Assembly: GCF_014207535.1 (NCBI RefSeq)
Contig: NZ_JACHGK010000001.1
Coordinates: forward strand, 310,001 to 374,000
Direction of reading: 5' to 3'
DNA length: 64,000 nucleotides
Source: Bacillus benzoevorans
Lineage (GTDB): Bacteria > Bacillota > Bacilli > Bacillales > Cytobacillaceae
In this document: positions 56,849 to 64,000 of the stretch, in pieces
Layout of the letters: the number at the start of each line of letters is the position of its first letter
How positions within the stretch are numbered: the stretch's first letter is position 1
Notes under the pieces: model-generated
The model's database searches: none
What the model saw: the letters and a program-made list of their open reading frames with translations, nothing else
Told to the model about the DNA's origin: nothing
Position numbers and translations under genes: made by a program

Positions 56849-59247
56849 CGGTGGCAAAAGTGATTGTGGATGTTCCGGCAAAACAAACGGACAGACCGTT
56901 TGATTATTTAATACCCGCGAACTTGCTAGGGTGTATATCCCCTGGTATGAGAGTAGTGGTTCCATTCGGTCCGCGTAAAGTGCAGGGCTTTGTCGTTGCT
57001 GTTGAAACACAGTCTTCGTTTGACCATCTTAGGGAAATTATTGAGCCAATGGATATAGAACCGGTTCTAAATGAGGAGCTGCTCTATCTTTCTGACTGGC
57101 TGACTGAACATACTTTATGCTATAAAATCTCCGCTTTCCAGGTGATGCTCCCTCCAGCGCTGAAAGCCAAATATGAGAAAAAGATTAAGCTGAAGAGCCG
57201 ACCATTTATACATGAGCTGGATGAAGCCATTCGCCCTTTCTTTTATGAAAAAGACATCCTTCATTGGGATGAGGTACTTAAATCGGGACAGCTTTCTGTG
57301 TTTCAGAAAAGTACAGCTGCTGGAAAATTAGAAGTATTATATGAAGTGAAGGAACGGGTAAAGAAAAAACAGGTTAAGATGATTACGTCACTTGTTAAAA
57401 AGGAAGATCTTGACAGGCTTGAGATCAAGAGCGGTAAACAAAAGCAAGTATTGGAGTATTTTGCGGACAACCCTGAAAGTATTGAACGAAAGTACTTACT
57501 GAAAACATTGAACATTTCTTCCTCTGTTTTAAAGAGCTTAATTGATAAGGGCTGGGTGGAAGAAACCGTTAAAGAAGTTTACCGTGATCCATATGAGGAC
57601 CGCATCATCCAAAAAACAGAGCCGCTTAAGCTGACAAATGAACAATCTGCTGCGATCGGACCGATATTATCGTCAATCGAGGGTGAAAAACATGAAGTGT
57701 TCCTTTTATACGGGGTTACCGGGAGCGGAAAAACAGAGGTCTATTTACAATCGATCCAAAAGGTGATCGCACAAGGCAGAGAAGGGATTGTTCTTGTCCC
57801 AGAAATAGCCTTAACTCCGCAAATGGTCAATCGGTTTAAAAGCCGGTTTGGTGATCAGGTAGCGGTTCTGCACAGCGGTCTCTCTGTTGGTGAAAAATAT
57901 GATGAATGGCGAAAAATCCAGCGCAAGGAAGTAAAAGTTGCGGTCGGTGCACGATCCGCCATTTTTGCACCTTTTGAAAATCTTGGTATTATTATTATTG
58001 ATGAAGAACATGAGACGAGCTATAAGCAGGAGGATAATCCGAGATACCACGCGCGCGATGTAGCGATTGAACGGGGAAAAAGACACCAATGTCCCGTCGT
58101 GCTTGGCAGCGCAACACCTTCTCTGGAAACCTTCGCTAGGGCAAAGAAGGGTGTATATAAGCTATTAACCTTATCTAGAAGGATGAATGATCATAATTTA
58201 CCGGATGTCCAAATCGTTGATATGCGCGAAGAATTAAGAGATGGCAACCGCTCGATGTTTTCGCGGATTCTGCATGAAAAAATCGAGGAACGGCTGGTCA
58301 AAAAAGAACAAATCGTCTTATTTTTAAATAAGCGGGGACATTCTTCCTTTGTTATGTGCCGTGACTGCGGTTATGTCATCCAATGTCCCAACTGTGATAT
58401 TTCCTTAACCTATCACCGTTTTAACCAGCAAATGAAATGCCATTATTGCGGCTATGAAGCAATGGTGCCCAATGTTTGCCCGGAATGCGGGAGTGATCAT
58501 ATCCGCTATTTCGGAACCGGGACGCAGAAGGTTGAAGAAGAACTGGGTAAGATTTTTCCCGAGGCAAGGGTCATTCGGATGGACGTGGATACGACATCAA
58601 GAAAGGGAGCGCATGAAAAGCTGTTGACCGCTTTTTATGAAGGAAAAGCAGATATCCTGCTGGGAACGCAAATGATTGCCAAGGGACTGGATTTTCCCAA
58701 TATCACCTTAGTAGGAGTTCTGTCTGCTGATACGATGCTGCATCTGCCTGACTTCCGCTCAAGCGAAAAAACATTTCAGCTGCTGACACAGGTAAGCGGC
58801 CGAGCTGGCAGGCATGAGCTGGCAGGGGAAGTGGTTATTCAAACTTATTCCCCTGAGCATTACAGCATTGAACTAGCCGGTGAGCAGGATTTTGATAAAT
58901 TTTATCAGAGAGAAATGATGATGCGGAAAGTTCATCAATACCCGCCGTTTTATTACATTGCTCTTATTACGGTGCATCATGAGGAACTGCTGAAGGTCGT
59001 TGATACAATCGAGAAAATAACAAGATTTCTCCATTCCCGGCTAAGTCGAAATACGTTGATCCTTGGACCGGTGGCTTCACCTATCCCAAGAATCAATAAT
59101 AAATACCGTTATCAATGTTTAATAAAATATAAACGGGAACCTGGATTAACGCAAATCTTAAAGGAGATTCTTGACCATTACGGGAAGGAAGCTCATACGA
59201 ATGGACTGCAAGTATCCATTGATACAAATCCGTTTATACTAATGTAA
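56845..59247 (+). CDS. priA: Primosomal protein N' (replication restart helicase PriA)
   Basis: PriA recognises stalled forks and reloads the replication machinery. The 800 residues contain a 3'-DNA-end-binding N-terminal domain, Walker A 'GVTGSGKTEVYL' (about 289-300), the helicase box 'IIDEEHETSYKQED' (about 383-396), eight zinc-ligand cysteines in the region 'CRDCGYVIQCPNCD...CHYCG...CPECG', and 'VLSADTMLHLPDFRSSEKTFQLLTQVSGRAGR'. The ATG overlaps the coaBC stop (ATGA). Confidence 0.97.
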   Translation: MTVAKVIVDVPAKQTDRPFDYLIPANLLGCISPGMRVVVPFGPRKVQGFVVAVETQSSFDHLREIIEPMDIEPVLNEELLYLSDWLTEHTLCYKISAFQVMLPPALKAKYEKKIKLKSRPFIHELDEAIRPFFYEKDILHWDEVLKSGQLSVFQKSTAAGKLEVLYEVKERVKKKQVKMITSLVKKEDLDRLEIKSGKQKQVLEYFADNPESIERKYLLKTLNISSSVLKSLIDKGWVEETVKEVYRDPYEDRIIQKTEPLKLTNEQSAAIGPILSSIEGEKHEVFLLYGVTGSGKTEVYLQSIQKVIAQGREGIVLVPEIALTPQMVNRFKSRFGDQVAVLHSGLSVGEKYDEWRKIQRKEVKVAVGARSAIFAPFENLGIIIIDEEHETSYKQEDNPRYHARDVAIERGKRHQCPVVLGSATPSLETFARAKKGVYKLLTLSRRMNDHNLPDVQIVDMREELRDGNRSMFSRILHEKIEERLVKKEQIVLFLNKRGHSSFVMCRDCGYVIQCPNCDISLTYHRFNQQMKCHYCGYEAMVPNVCPECGSDHIRYFGTGTQKVEEELGKIFPEARVIRMDVDTTSRKGAHEKLLTAFYEGKADILLGTQMIAKGLDFPNITLVGVLSADTMLHLPDFRSSEKTFQLLTQVSGRAGRHELAGEVVIQTYSPEHYSIELAGEQDFDKFYQREMMMRKVHQYPPFYYIALITVHHEELLKVVDTIEKITRFLHSRLSRNTLILGPVASPIPRINNKYRYQCLIKYKREPGLTQILKEILDHYGKEAHTNGLQVSIDTNPFILM

Positions 59248-59297
59248 TAATTAGAATTTTGTTTTTTTAGATGAACAAATTATAGGAGGAACTTGAG

Positions 59298-59780
59298 TTG
59301 GCAGTAAAAAAAATAGTTAAGTATCCAGCGGAGATATTGGAACAGCCTTGTAAGCCAGTGACCGTTTTCGATAATAAATTAAAAAAGCTATTAAATGACA
59401 TGTACGATACGATGATTGAATTTGACGGAGTCGGTCTCGCTGCTCCGCAAATCGGAGTAGACTTGCAGATTGCTGTTGTCGATATCGGCGATGAAAGCGG
59501 TACGATTGAATTAATTAATCCGGAAATTTTAGCAGCCACGGGGGAACAGACGGGTGTAGAAGGCTGCTTAAGTTTTCCGGGACTGTATGGAGAAGTCAGC
59601 CGCGCCTTTTACGTTAAAGTAAAAGCACAGGATAGAAAAGGCAAAAGCTTTAAAATAGAAGCAGAGGACTATCTGGCACGTGCGATCCAGCATGAAATTG
59701 ACCATCTGCACGGTGTATTATTTACATCAAAGGTGTCAAAATATATTGATGAAAAAGAATTAGAGGAGGCGGGAAATTAA
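59298..59780 (+). CDS. def: Peptide deformylase
   Basis: Def removes the formyl group from nascent N-terminal methionine. The 160-residue protein has all three metal-site motifs: 'GVGLAAPQIG' (44-53), 'EGCLSFPG' (Cys90) and 'HEIDH' (His132, Glu133, His136). It starts at TTG 59298 with AGGAGGA at 7-bp spacing. The stop overlaps the fmt start, which couples the deformylase to the matching formyltransferase. Confidence 0.97.
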   Translation: MAVKKIVKYPAEILEQPCKPVTVFDNKLKKLLNDMYDTMIEFDGVGLAAPQIGVDLQIAVVDIGDESGTIELINPEILAATGEQTGVEGCLSFPGLYGEVSRAFYVKVKAQDRKGKSFKIEAEDYLARAIQHEIDHLHGVLFTSKVSKYIDEKELEEAGN

Positions 59781-60724
59781 TGACAAGAGTTATTTTTATG
59801 GGAACACCTGATTTTTCTGTCCCAATTTTAAGGCAGATGATTCAAGACGGCTATGAAGTAATTGCGGTAGTTACACAGCCGGACCGTCCTGTCGGCCGAA
59901 AAAAAATACTGACCCCTCCTCCTGTAAAAGTAGAGGCTATAAAACTGGGAATTCCTGTTTACCAGCCGGAAAAAATCAGCCGTGCGGAAGAATTGGCTCC
60001 AATATTAGAACTGAATCCTGAATTGGTGGTAACGGCTGCATTTGGTCAGATTTTACCAAGGCAATTGCTTGAAGCACCTCGTTTTGGCTGTATTAATGTA
60101 CATGCATCACTTCTGCCAGATTTACGCGGCGGGGCTCCTATCCACTATTCGATTATCCAGGGAAAAGAAAAAACCGGCGTTACGATTATGTATATGGCAG
60201 AAAAGCTTGATGCCGGTGATATGTTAACGCAGATTGAAGTGCCTATTTTGGAGAATGATAATGTGGGTACACTGCATGATAAGCTTAGTGCTGCGGGAGC
60301 AAAGCTTTTAGCGGAAACGATCCCGCCCTTGCTCGAAGGCCGTCTTTCACCGATTCCACAAGTGGAGGAACAGGCTACGTATGCCCCAAATATCAAACGT
60401 GAGCAGGAAAAGATTGACTGGGCACAGGATGGTGAGACCCTCTATAATCAGATTCGCGGTTTAAACCCTTGGCCAGTCGCCTATACAACATTTAACGGCA
60501 ATGTGATGAAGATTTGGCAGGCTGTTAAAGCAGATATTGGTACAAGCAGCGAACCGGGGACGATTATCAAAATTGAACCCGATGGCTTTACGGTGGCAAC
60601 TGGCAATAAAACAGCGCTAAAAGTGATCGAATTGCAGCCTTCAGGCAAAAAGAAAATGACTGCGGAACAATATTTAAGAGGGTCTGGTTCTGAAATCGAG
60701 ACCGGAATGGTTCTAGGGGATTAA
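59780..60724 (+). CDS. fmt: Methionyl-tRNA formyltransferase
   Basis: Fmt formylates initiator Met-tRNA with 10-formyl-tetrahydrofolate. The 314 residues include 'RVIFMGTPDFSVPIL', the catalytic motif 'INVHASLLPDLRGGAPI' (105-121, with Asn106 and His108 region), 'LDAGDMLTQ' and the C-terminal tRNA-binding beta barrel from about residue 207. The ATG shares one base with the def stop. Confidence 0.97.
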   Translation: MTRVIFMGTPDFSVPILRQMIQDGYEVIAVVTQPDRPVGRKKILTPPPVKVEAIKLGIPVYQPEKISRAEELAPILELNPELVVTAAFGQILPRQLLEAPRFGCINVHASLLPDLRGGAPIHYSIIQGKEKTGVTIMYMAEKLDAGDMLTQIEVPILENDNVGTLHDKLSAAGAKLLAETIPPLLEGRLSPIPQVEEQATYAPNIKREQEKIDWAQDGETLYNQIRGLNPWPVAYTTFNGNVMKIWQAVKADIGTSSEPGTIIKIEPDGFTVATGNKTALKVIELQPSGKKKMTAEQYLRGSGSEIETGMVLGD

Positions 60725-60726
60725 AC

Positions 60727-62076
60727 ATGAAAACGAAAAAGAAAAATGTGCGTGAAACAGCGCTTGATATTCTCGAAGGTATCGAAAAGAATCAATCATA
60801 TAGCAATTTGATGTTAAACCATGCGATTAAAAAAAATGAACTTGATCAGAAGGATATTCCTTTGCTGACTGAATTAACTTATGGTACATTACAGCGGAAA
60901 ATAACGCTCGATTATTTTCTTGCCCCATTTATCGCAGAAAAGAAGCTGGAAAGCTGGGTTCGGCAATTATTAAGATTAACGCTTTATCAAATGTTTTTTT
61001 TAGATAAAATTCCGGATCGGGCTGCTATTTTTGAAGCAGTTGAAATCGCCAAAAAGCGTGGTCATAAAGGGATTAGCAGTTTGGTTAACGGGGTTTTGCG
61101 CAGCATCCAAAGGGAAGGGCTGCCTTCCTTTGCTGAGATATCAGACAATGCTGAACGCCTGGCTGTGAAGACAAGCCATCCGCTTTGGCTGGTGAAACGC
61201 TGGATCACTCAGTTTGGCTTTGAAGTAACAGAAGAGATGTGTGAGTTAAATTTGACTGCCCCGGAGATGTCCGGTCGTGTCAATTTGACTAGAATCAGCC
61301 GCGAAGAATGTTTGGCAATGTTAGAGGAAGAGGGCTTTGCTGTAAAAGCAAGTGACGCAGTACCGGAGGCCATCATCTGTTTAAAAGGGAATCTGGCCAA
61401 TTCCTCTGCCTTCCAAACGGGGCTTTTGACGATACAGGATGAAAGCTCTATGACCGTTGCTCATGCTCTTGGTGCAAAAGAGCAGCAGCGCATTTTGGAC
61501 GCATGTGCAGCGCCGGGCGGAAAAACCACTCATATTGCTGAGCAGCTGAGGGGAACAGGGCAAGTGATTGCGCTAGACTTACACGAACATAAAGTGAAGC
61601 TTATCCGTGATAATGCCCAGCGCCTGGGACTTGCGAATATCCGTGCAGAAGCACTTGACAGCCGGAAGGTTCAGGAGCATTTTGAGAATGAATCCTTTGA
61701 TCGGATTCTGTTGGATGCTCCATGTTCAGGACTTGGTGTGATGAGAAGAAAACCTGATCTAAAATATACGAAAAATGAAACGGATTTACTAAAGCTTCAA
61801 GATATTCAAATATCCCTGCTTGAATCGGCAGCACCATTGTTAAAAAAAGGTGGTATTCTTGTTTACAGTACTTGTACAATAGATCAGGAAGAAAATCAGA
61901 ACGTAGTAAAGGCTTTTTTAGAAAAACATCCCGAATTTGAATTTGACCTGACGGTGAAAAATAGATTGCCGGAAAGAATCCGCGGTTACATGAAAAATGG
62001 GGAACTGCAAATCCTGCCGCAATATATGAATTCAGATGGCTTTTATATCGCTTGTTTGAGAAAGAAGGTGCAGTAA
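60727..62076 (+). CDS. rsmB: 16S rRNA (cytosine(967)-C5)-methyltransferase RsmB
   Basis: RsmB methylates C5 of C967 in 16S rRNA. The 449 residues have an N-terminal NusB-like RNA-binding domain (about 1-135; 'RETALDILEGIEKNQSYSNLML', 'LLTELTYGTLQRKITLDYFL') and a SAM-dependent domain with 'LDACAAPGGKTTHIAEQL', the catalytic cysteine in 'YSTCTIDQEENQ' and the helper 'LLDAPCSGLGVMRRKPD'. It starts 2 bp after fmt and overlaps rlmN by one base. Confidence 0.95.
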   Translation: MKTKKKNVRETALDILEGIEKNQSYSNLMLNHAIKKNELDQKDIPLLTELTYGTLQRKITLDYFLAPFIAEKKLESWVRQLLRLTLYQMFFLDKIPDRAAIFEAVEIAKKRGHKGISSLVNGVLRSIQREGLPSFAEISDNAERLAVKTSHPLWLVKRWITQFGFEVTEEMCELNLTAPEMSGRVNLTRISREECLAMLEEEGFAVKASDAVPEAIICLKGNLANSSAFQTGLLTIQDESSMTVAHALGAKEQQRILDACAAPGGKTTHIAEQLRGTGQVIALDLHEHKVKLIRDNAQRLGLANIRAEALDSRKVQEHFENESFDRILLDAPCSGLGVMRRKPDLKYTKNETDLLKLQDIQISLLESAAPLLKKGGILVYSTCTIDQEENQNVVKAFLEKHPEFEFDLTVKNRLPERIRGYMKNGELQILPQYMNSDGFYIACLRKKVQ

Positions 62077-63164
62077 TGGAAACATCCGTAACAACAGAAA
62101 AAACAGAAACAGTCATTGAAAAAATCTCTATTTATTCTTTACAGCTGCAGGAATTAAAAGACTGGTTAAAGGAACACGGGGAAAAGGCTTTTAGAGCGGA
62201 GCAAATTTTTGACTGGCTCTACAAAAAAAGGATTGCTGATTTTTCGGAAATGAGCAATCTCTCCAAGAATTTGCGGGAAATTCTCGAAGAGGATTTCACC
62301 TTGACGACGTTAAAGACCTTGGTTAAGCAGGAATCGGCAGACGGTACGATTAAGTTTTTATTCGAACTGCATGACGGGTTTTCCATTGAAACGGTATTAA
62401 TGCGCCATGACTACGGCAATTCAGTTTGTGTCACAACACAGGTTGGCTGCCGGATTGGCTGTACATTTTGTGCCTCAACGCTTGGGGGTCTAAAGCGGAA
62501 CCTTGCGGCAGGGGAGATAGTGGCTCAGGTAGTAAAAGTACAGCAGGCCCTTGATGAAACAGAAGAACGGGTAAGCTCCATTGTGATCATGGGTATTGGC
62601 GAGCCGTTTGAAAACTATGATAACATGTTATCCTTTTTAAAGATTATTAATCATGAAAAAGGACTGAATATTGGGGCCCGCCATATTACCGTTTCTACAA
62701 GCGGGATTATCCCAAGAATCTATCAATTTGCCGACGAAAATATGCAAATCAATTTTGCTATCTCGCTGCATGCGCCTAATACTGAAATCCGCAGCAGACT
62801 GATGCCGATTAACCGAGCTTACAAACTTCCAGATTTATTGGAAGCAGTTCGTTATTACATTAATAAAACCGGCCGCCGTGTGAGTTTTGAATATGGTTTA
62901 TTCGGCGGGGTAAACGATCAAGTGGAACATGCCCAAGAGTTGGCACGGTTAATCAAAGGGATTAAGTGCCATGTCAATTTAATTCCAGTCAACTATGTAC
63001 CTGAACGGGATTATGTGCGGACACCGCGTGAGCAGATCTTTAAATTTGAAAAAACTTTAAAGGATGCCGGGGTTAATGTAACGATTCGCCGTGAGCAGGG
63101 TTCTGATATCGATGCAGCATGCGGACAGCTTCGTGCAAAGGAACGTAAAGAAGAAACGAGGTGA
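62076..63164 (+). CDS. rlmN: 23S rRNA (adenine(2503)-C2)-methyltransferase RlmN
   Basis: RlmN is a radical SAM enzyme that methylates C2 of A2503 in 23S rRNA and A37 of some tRNAs. In the 362-residue protein the cluster motif CxxxCxxC is 'CRIGCTFC' (Cys125, Cys129, Cys132). 'VIMGIGEPFENYDNM' and the late 'AACGQLRAKE' with the methyl-carrying cysteine are also present. ATG 62076 shares a base with the rsmB stop and has GAAGGTG upstream; the frame start at 62052 lies inside rsmB. Confidence 0.96.
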   Translation: METSVTTEKTETVIEKISIYSLQLQELKDWLKEHGEKAFRAEQIFDWLYKKRIADFSEMSNLSKNLREILEEDFTLTTLKTLVKQESADGTIKFLFELHDGFSIETVLMRHDYGNSVCVTTQVGCRIGCTFCASTLGGLKRNLAAGEIVAQVVKVQQALDETEERVSSIVIMGIGEPFENYDNMLSFLKIINHEKGLNIGARHITVSTSGIIPRIYQFADENMQINFAISLHAPNTEIRSRLMPINRAYKLPDLLEAVRYYINKTGRRVSFEYGLFGGVNDQVEHAQELARLIKGIKCHVNLIPVNYVPERDYVRTPREQIFKFEKTLKDAGVNVTIRREQGSDIDAACGQLRAKERKEETR

Positions 63165-63168
63165 AGGT

Positions 63169-63927
63169 ATGAAGATGATTTTTATGACTGACCAAGGAAA
63201 GGTCCGTCAGCATAATGAGGATTGCGGAGGAATTCTTTATAACAGGTCAGGCCAAATCTTAACCGTTGTCGCAGATGGAATGGGCGGTCACCGGGCCGGG
63301 GATGTTGCCAGTGAAATGACTGTGATGGAGTTAAAACGATTATGGTCCGAGACCCCGGGTATCACGACCGCAGAACAGGCAGAAAAATGGCTTAAAGTGA
63401 GTATCAATCAAGTGAATACAACACTTCATGAACATGCCAAAACCCATTCTGAATGTGATGGAATGGGAACGACAATCGTTGCTGCCATTATTACAAATTT
63501 ATTTTTGACGGTCGCCCATATCGGAGACAGCCGCTGTTATATTCTGAATGAAGCCGGCTTCTCGCAAATAACGGAAGATCATTCGCTTGTCAATGAATTG
63601 GTCCGATCAGGGGAAATTACCAAGGAAGATGCGGAAAATCATCCGCGAAAAAATGTCCTGATTAGGGCATTAGGCACTGAAAAAATAGTCGAAATGGATA
63701 TTAAATCTATGGTCTTTGAAGAAGGCGACATCCTCCTTCTTTGCTCTGACGGTCTCTCCAATAAAGTGACGGAAATAGAAATAGTTGAGTGCCTGAAAAT
63801 GGAAACTTTGGTCAATGAAAAAGCCGCCAGGTTAATTGAACTGGCAAATCTCCATGGCGGCGAAGATAATATCACCTTAATCATTGTTGATTATGAACGG
63901 GAAGCCGGCCAGGGTGATGGACAATGA
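63169..63927 (+). CDS. prpC: PPM family serine/threonine protein phosphatase PrpC
   Basis: PrpC is the metal-dependent phosphatase that opposes the kinase PrkC. The 252 residues carry the PP2C motifs 'VRQHNED' (12-18), 'VVADGMGGHRAGDVAS' (metal Asp36 and Gly37), 'GMGTTIVAA', 'AHIGDSRCYIL', 'EDHSLVNELVRSGEI', 'LLCSDGLSNKV' and 'GGEDNITLIIV'. ATG 63169 has GAGGTGAAGG close by; ATG 63175 is an alternative with better spacing. It overlaps prkC by 4 bp, as in B. subtilis. Confidence 0.96.
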   Translation: MKMIFMTDQGKVRQHNEDCGGILYNRSGQILTVVADGMGGHRAGDVASEMTVMELKRLWSETPGITTAEQAEKWLKVSINQVNTTLHEHAKTHSECDGMGTTIVAAIITNLFLTVAHIGDSRCYILNEAGFSQITEDHSLVNELVRSGEITKEDAENHPRKNVLIRALGTEKIVEMDIKSMVFEEGDILLLCSDGLSNKVTEIEIVECLKMETLVNEKAARLIELANLHGGEDNITLIIVDYEREAGQGDGQ

Positions 63928-64000
63928 TGATTGGGAAGAGAATTAGCGGACGCTACAAAATATTGGAGATGGTTGGCGGCGGAGGAATGGCAAATGTTTA
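63924..64000 (+). CDS. prkC: Serine/threonine protein kinase PrkC (5' end only)
   Basis: Only about 25 codons are in the window: MMIGKRISGRYKILEMVGGG, then GMANV, which is the start of a Hanks-type kinase with its glycine-rich ATP loop. PrkC is a membrane kinase with extracellular PASTA domains that senses muropeptides and promotes germination and wall control. The start overlaps the prpC stop (ATGA). The identification rests on this short N-terminus plus the conserved prpC-prkC order. Confidence 0.9.
   Translation, partial: MMIGKRISGRYKILEMVGGGGMANV

Noticed and set aside
1..64000. Mobile island, prophage, CRISPR or a new multi-gene system
   Set aside because: Gene content and order follow the B. 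subtilis core region throughout; no integrase, transposase, direct-repeat array or foreign gene block was seen. The unusual signals are all in leaders and intergenic regions.

Overview
This window is core chromosome of a low-GC, endospore-forming Firmicute of the Bacillus type (family Bacillaceae). Gene order follows Bacillus subtilis almost without interruption from ylbO (rsfA) to prkC. The sporulation genes (rsfA, spoVD, spoVE, spoIIGA-sigE-sigG), a bacillithiol gene (bshC), a T-box in front of ileS and PyrR-type attenuators in the pyr operon all point to the same group. I see no phage, insertion sequence, CRISPR array, rRNA or tRNA, and nearly all space is genes on the + strand.

Layout: (1) 1-4771: the 3' end of a probable crotonase-family gene, rsfA, ylbP (minus strand), a PanE-type reductase, a small DUF3397-like membrane protein and bshC. 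(2) 4912-24272: the dcw cluster: mraZ with a three-repeat operator, rsmH, ftsL, pbpB, spoVD, murE, mraY, murD, spoVE, murG, murB, divIB, ylxW, ylxX, sbp, ftsA, ftsZ. These genes build peptidoglycan precursors and the septal machinery; spoVD and spoVE are the spore-cortex versions of the septal PBP and the SEDS polymerase. (3) 24335-27250: spoIIGA, sigE, sigG, the mother-cell protease/sigma pair and the late forespore sigma factor. (4) 27365-31461: ylmC, ylmD, ylmE, sepF, ylmG, ylmH, divIVA. (5) 31458-36612: T-box-controlled ileS, then ylyA, lspA and a RluD-type pseudouridine synthase. (6) 36609-48438: the complete pyrimidine operon pyrR-pyrP-pyrB-pyrC-carA-carB-pyrK-pyrD-pyrF-pyrE, with two PyrR attenuators where B. 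subtilis has three. (7) 48448-64000: rqcH (minus), a calcium P-type ATPase, yloC, remA, gmk, rpoZ, coaBC, priA, def, fmt, rsmB, rlmN, prpC and the start of prkC.

The genes are standard; what is less standard lies between them. An imperfect repeat of 87-89 bp, richer in GC than its surroundings and able to form two adjacent hairpins, sits in the 5' leader of both ftsZ (22960-23048) and remA (54249-54335). I do not recognise it as a known family. Other points: ylxX seems to start at an AUA codon; the murB-divIB gap holds a promoter, a terminator-like hairpin and a long second hairpin; a hairpin can mask the sigG ribosome binding site in read-through mRNA but not in mRNA from a candidate sigma-F promoter inside it; there is a sigma-H-like promoter before ftsA; promoters with a 22-bp spacer precede spoIIGA; and a three-codon leader ORF is coupled to the calcium ATPase gene.

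Starts were chosen by Shine-Dalgarno spacing and by similarity to B. subtilis proteins as remembered, so several differ from the longest open frame. No database search was possible.
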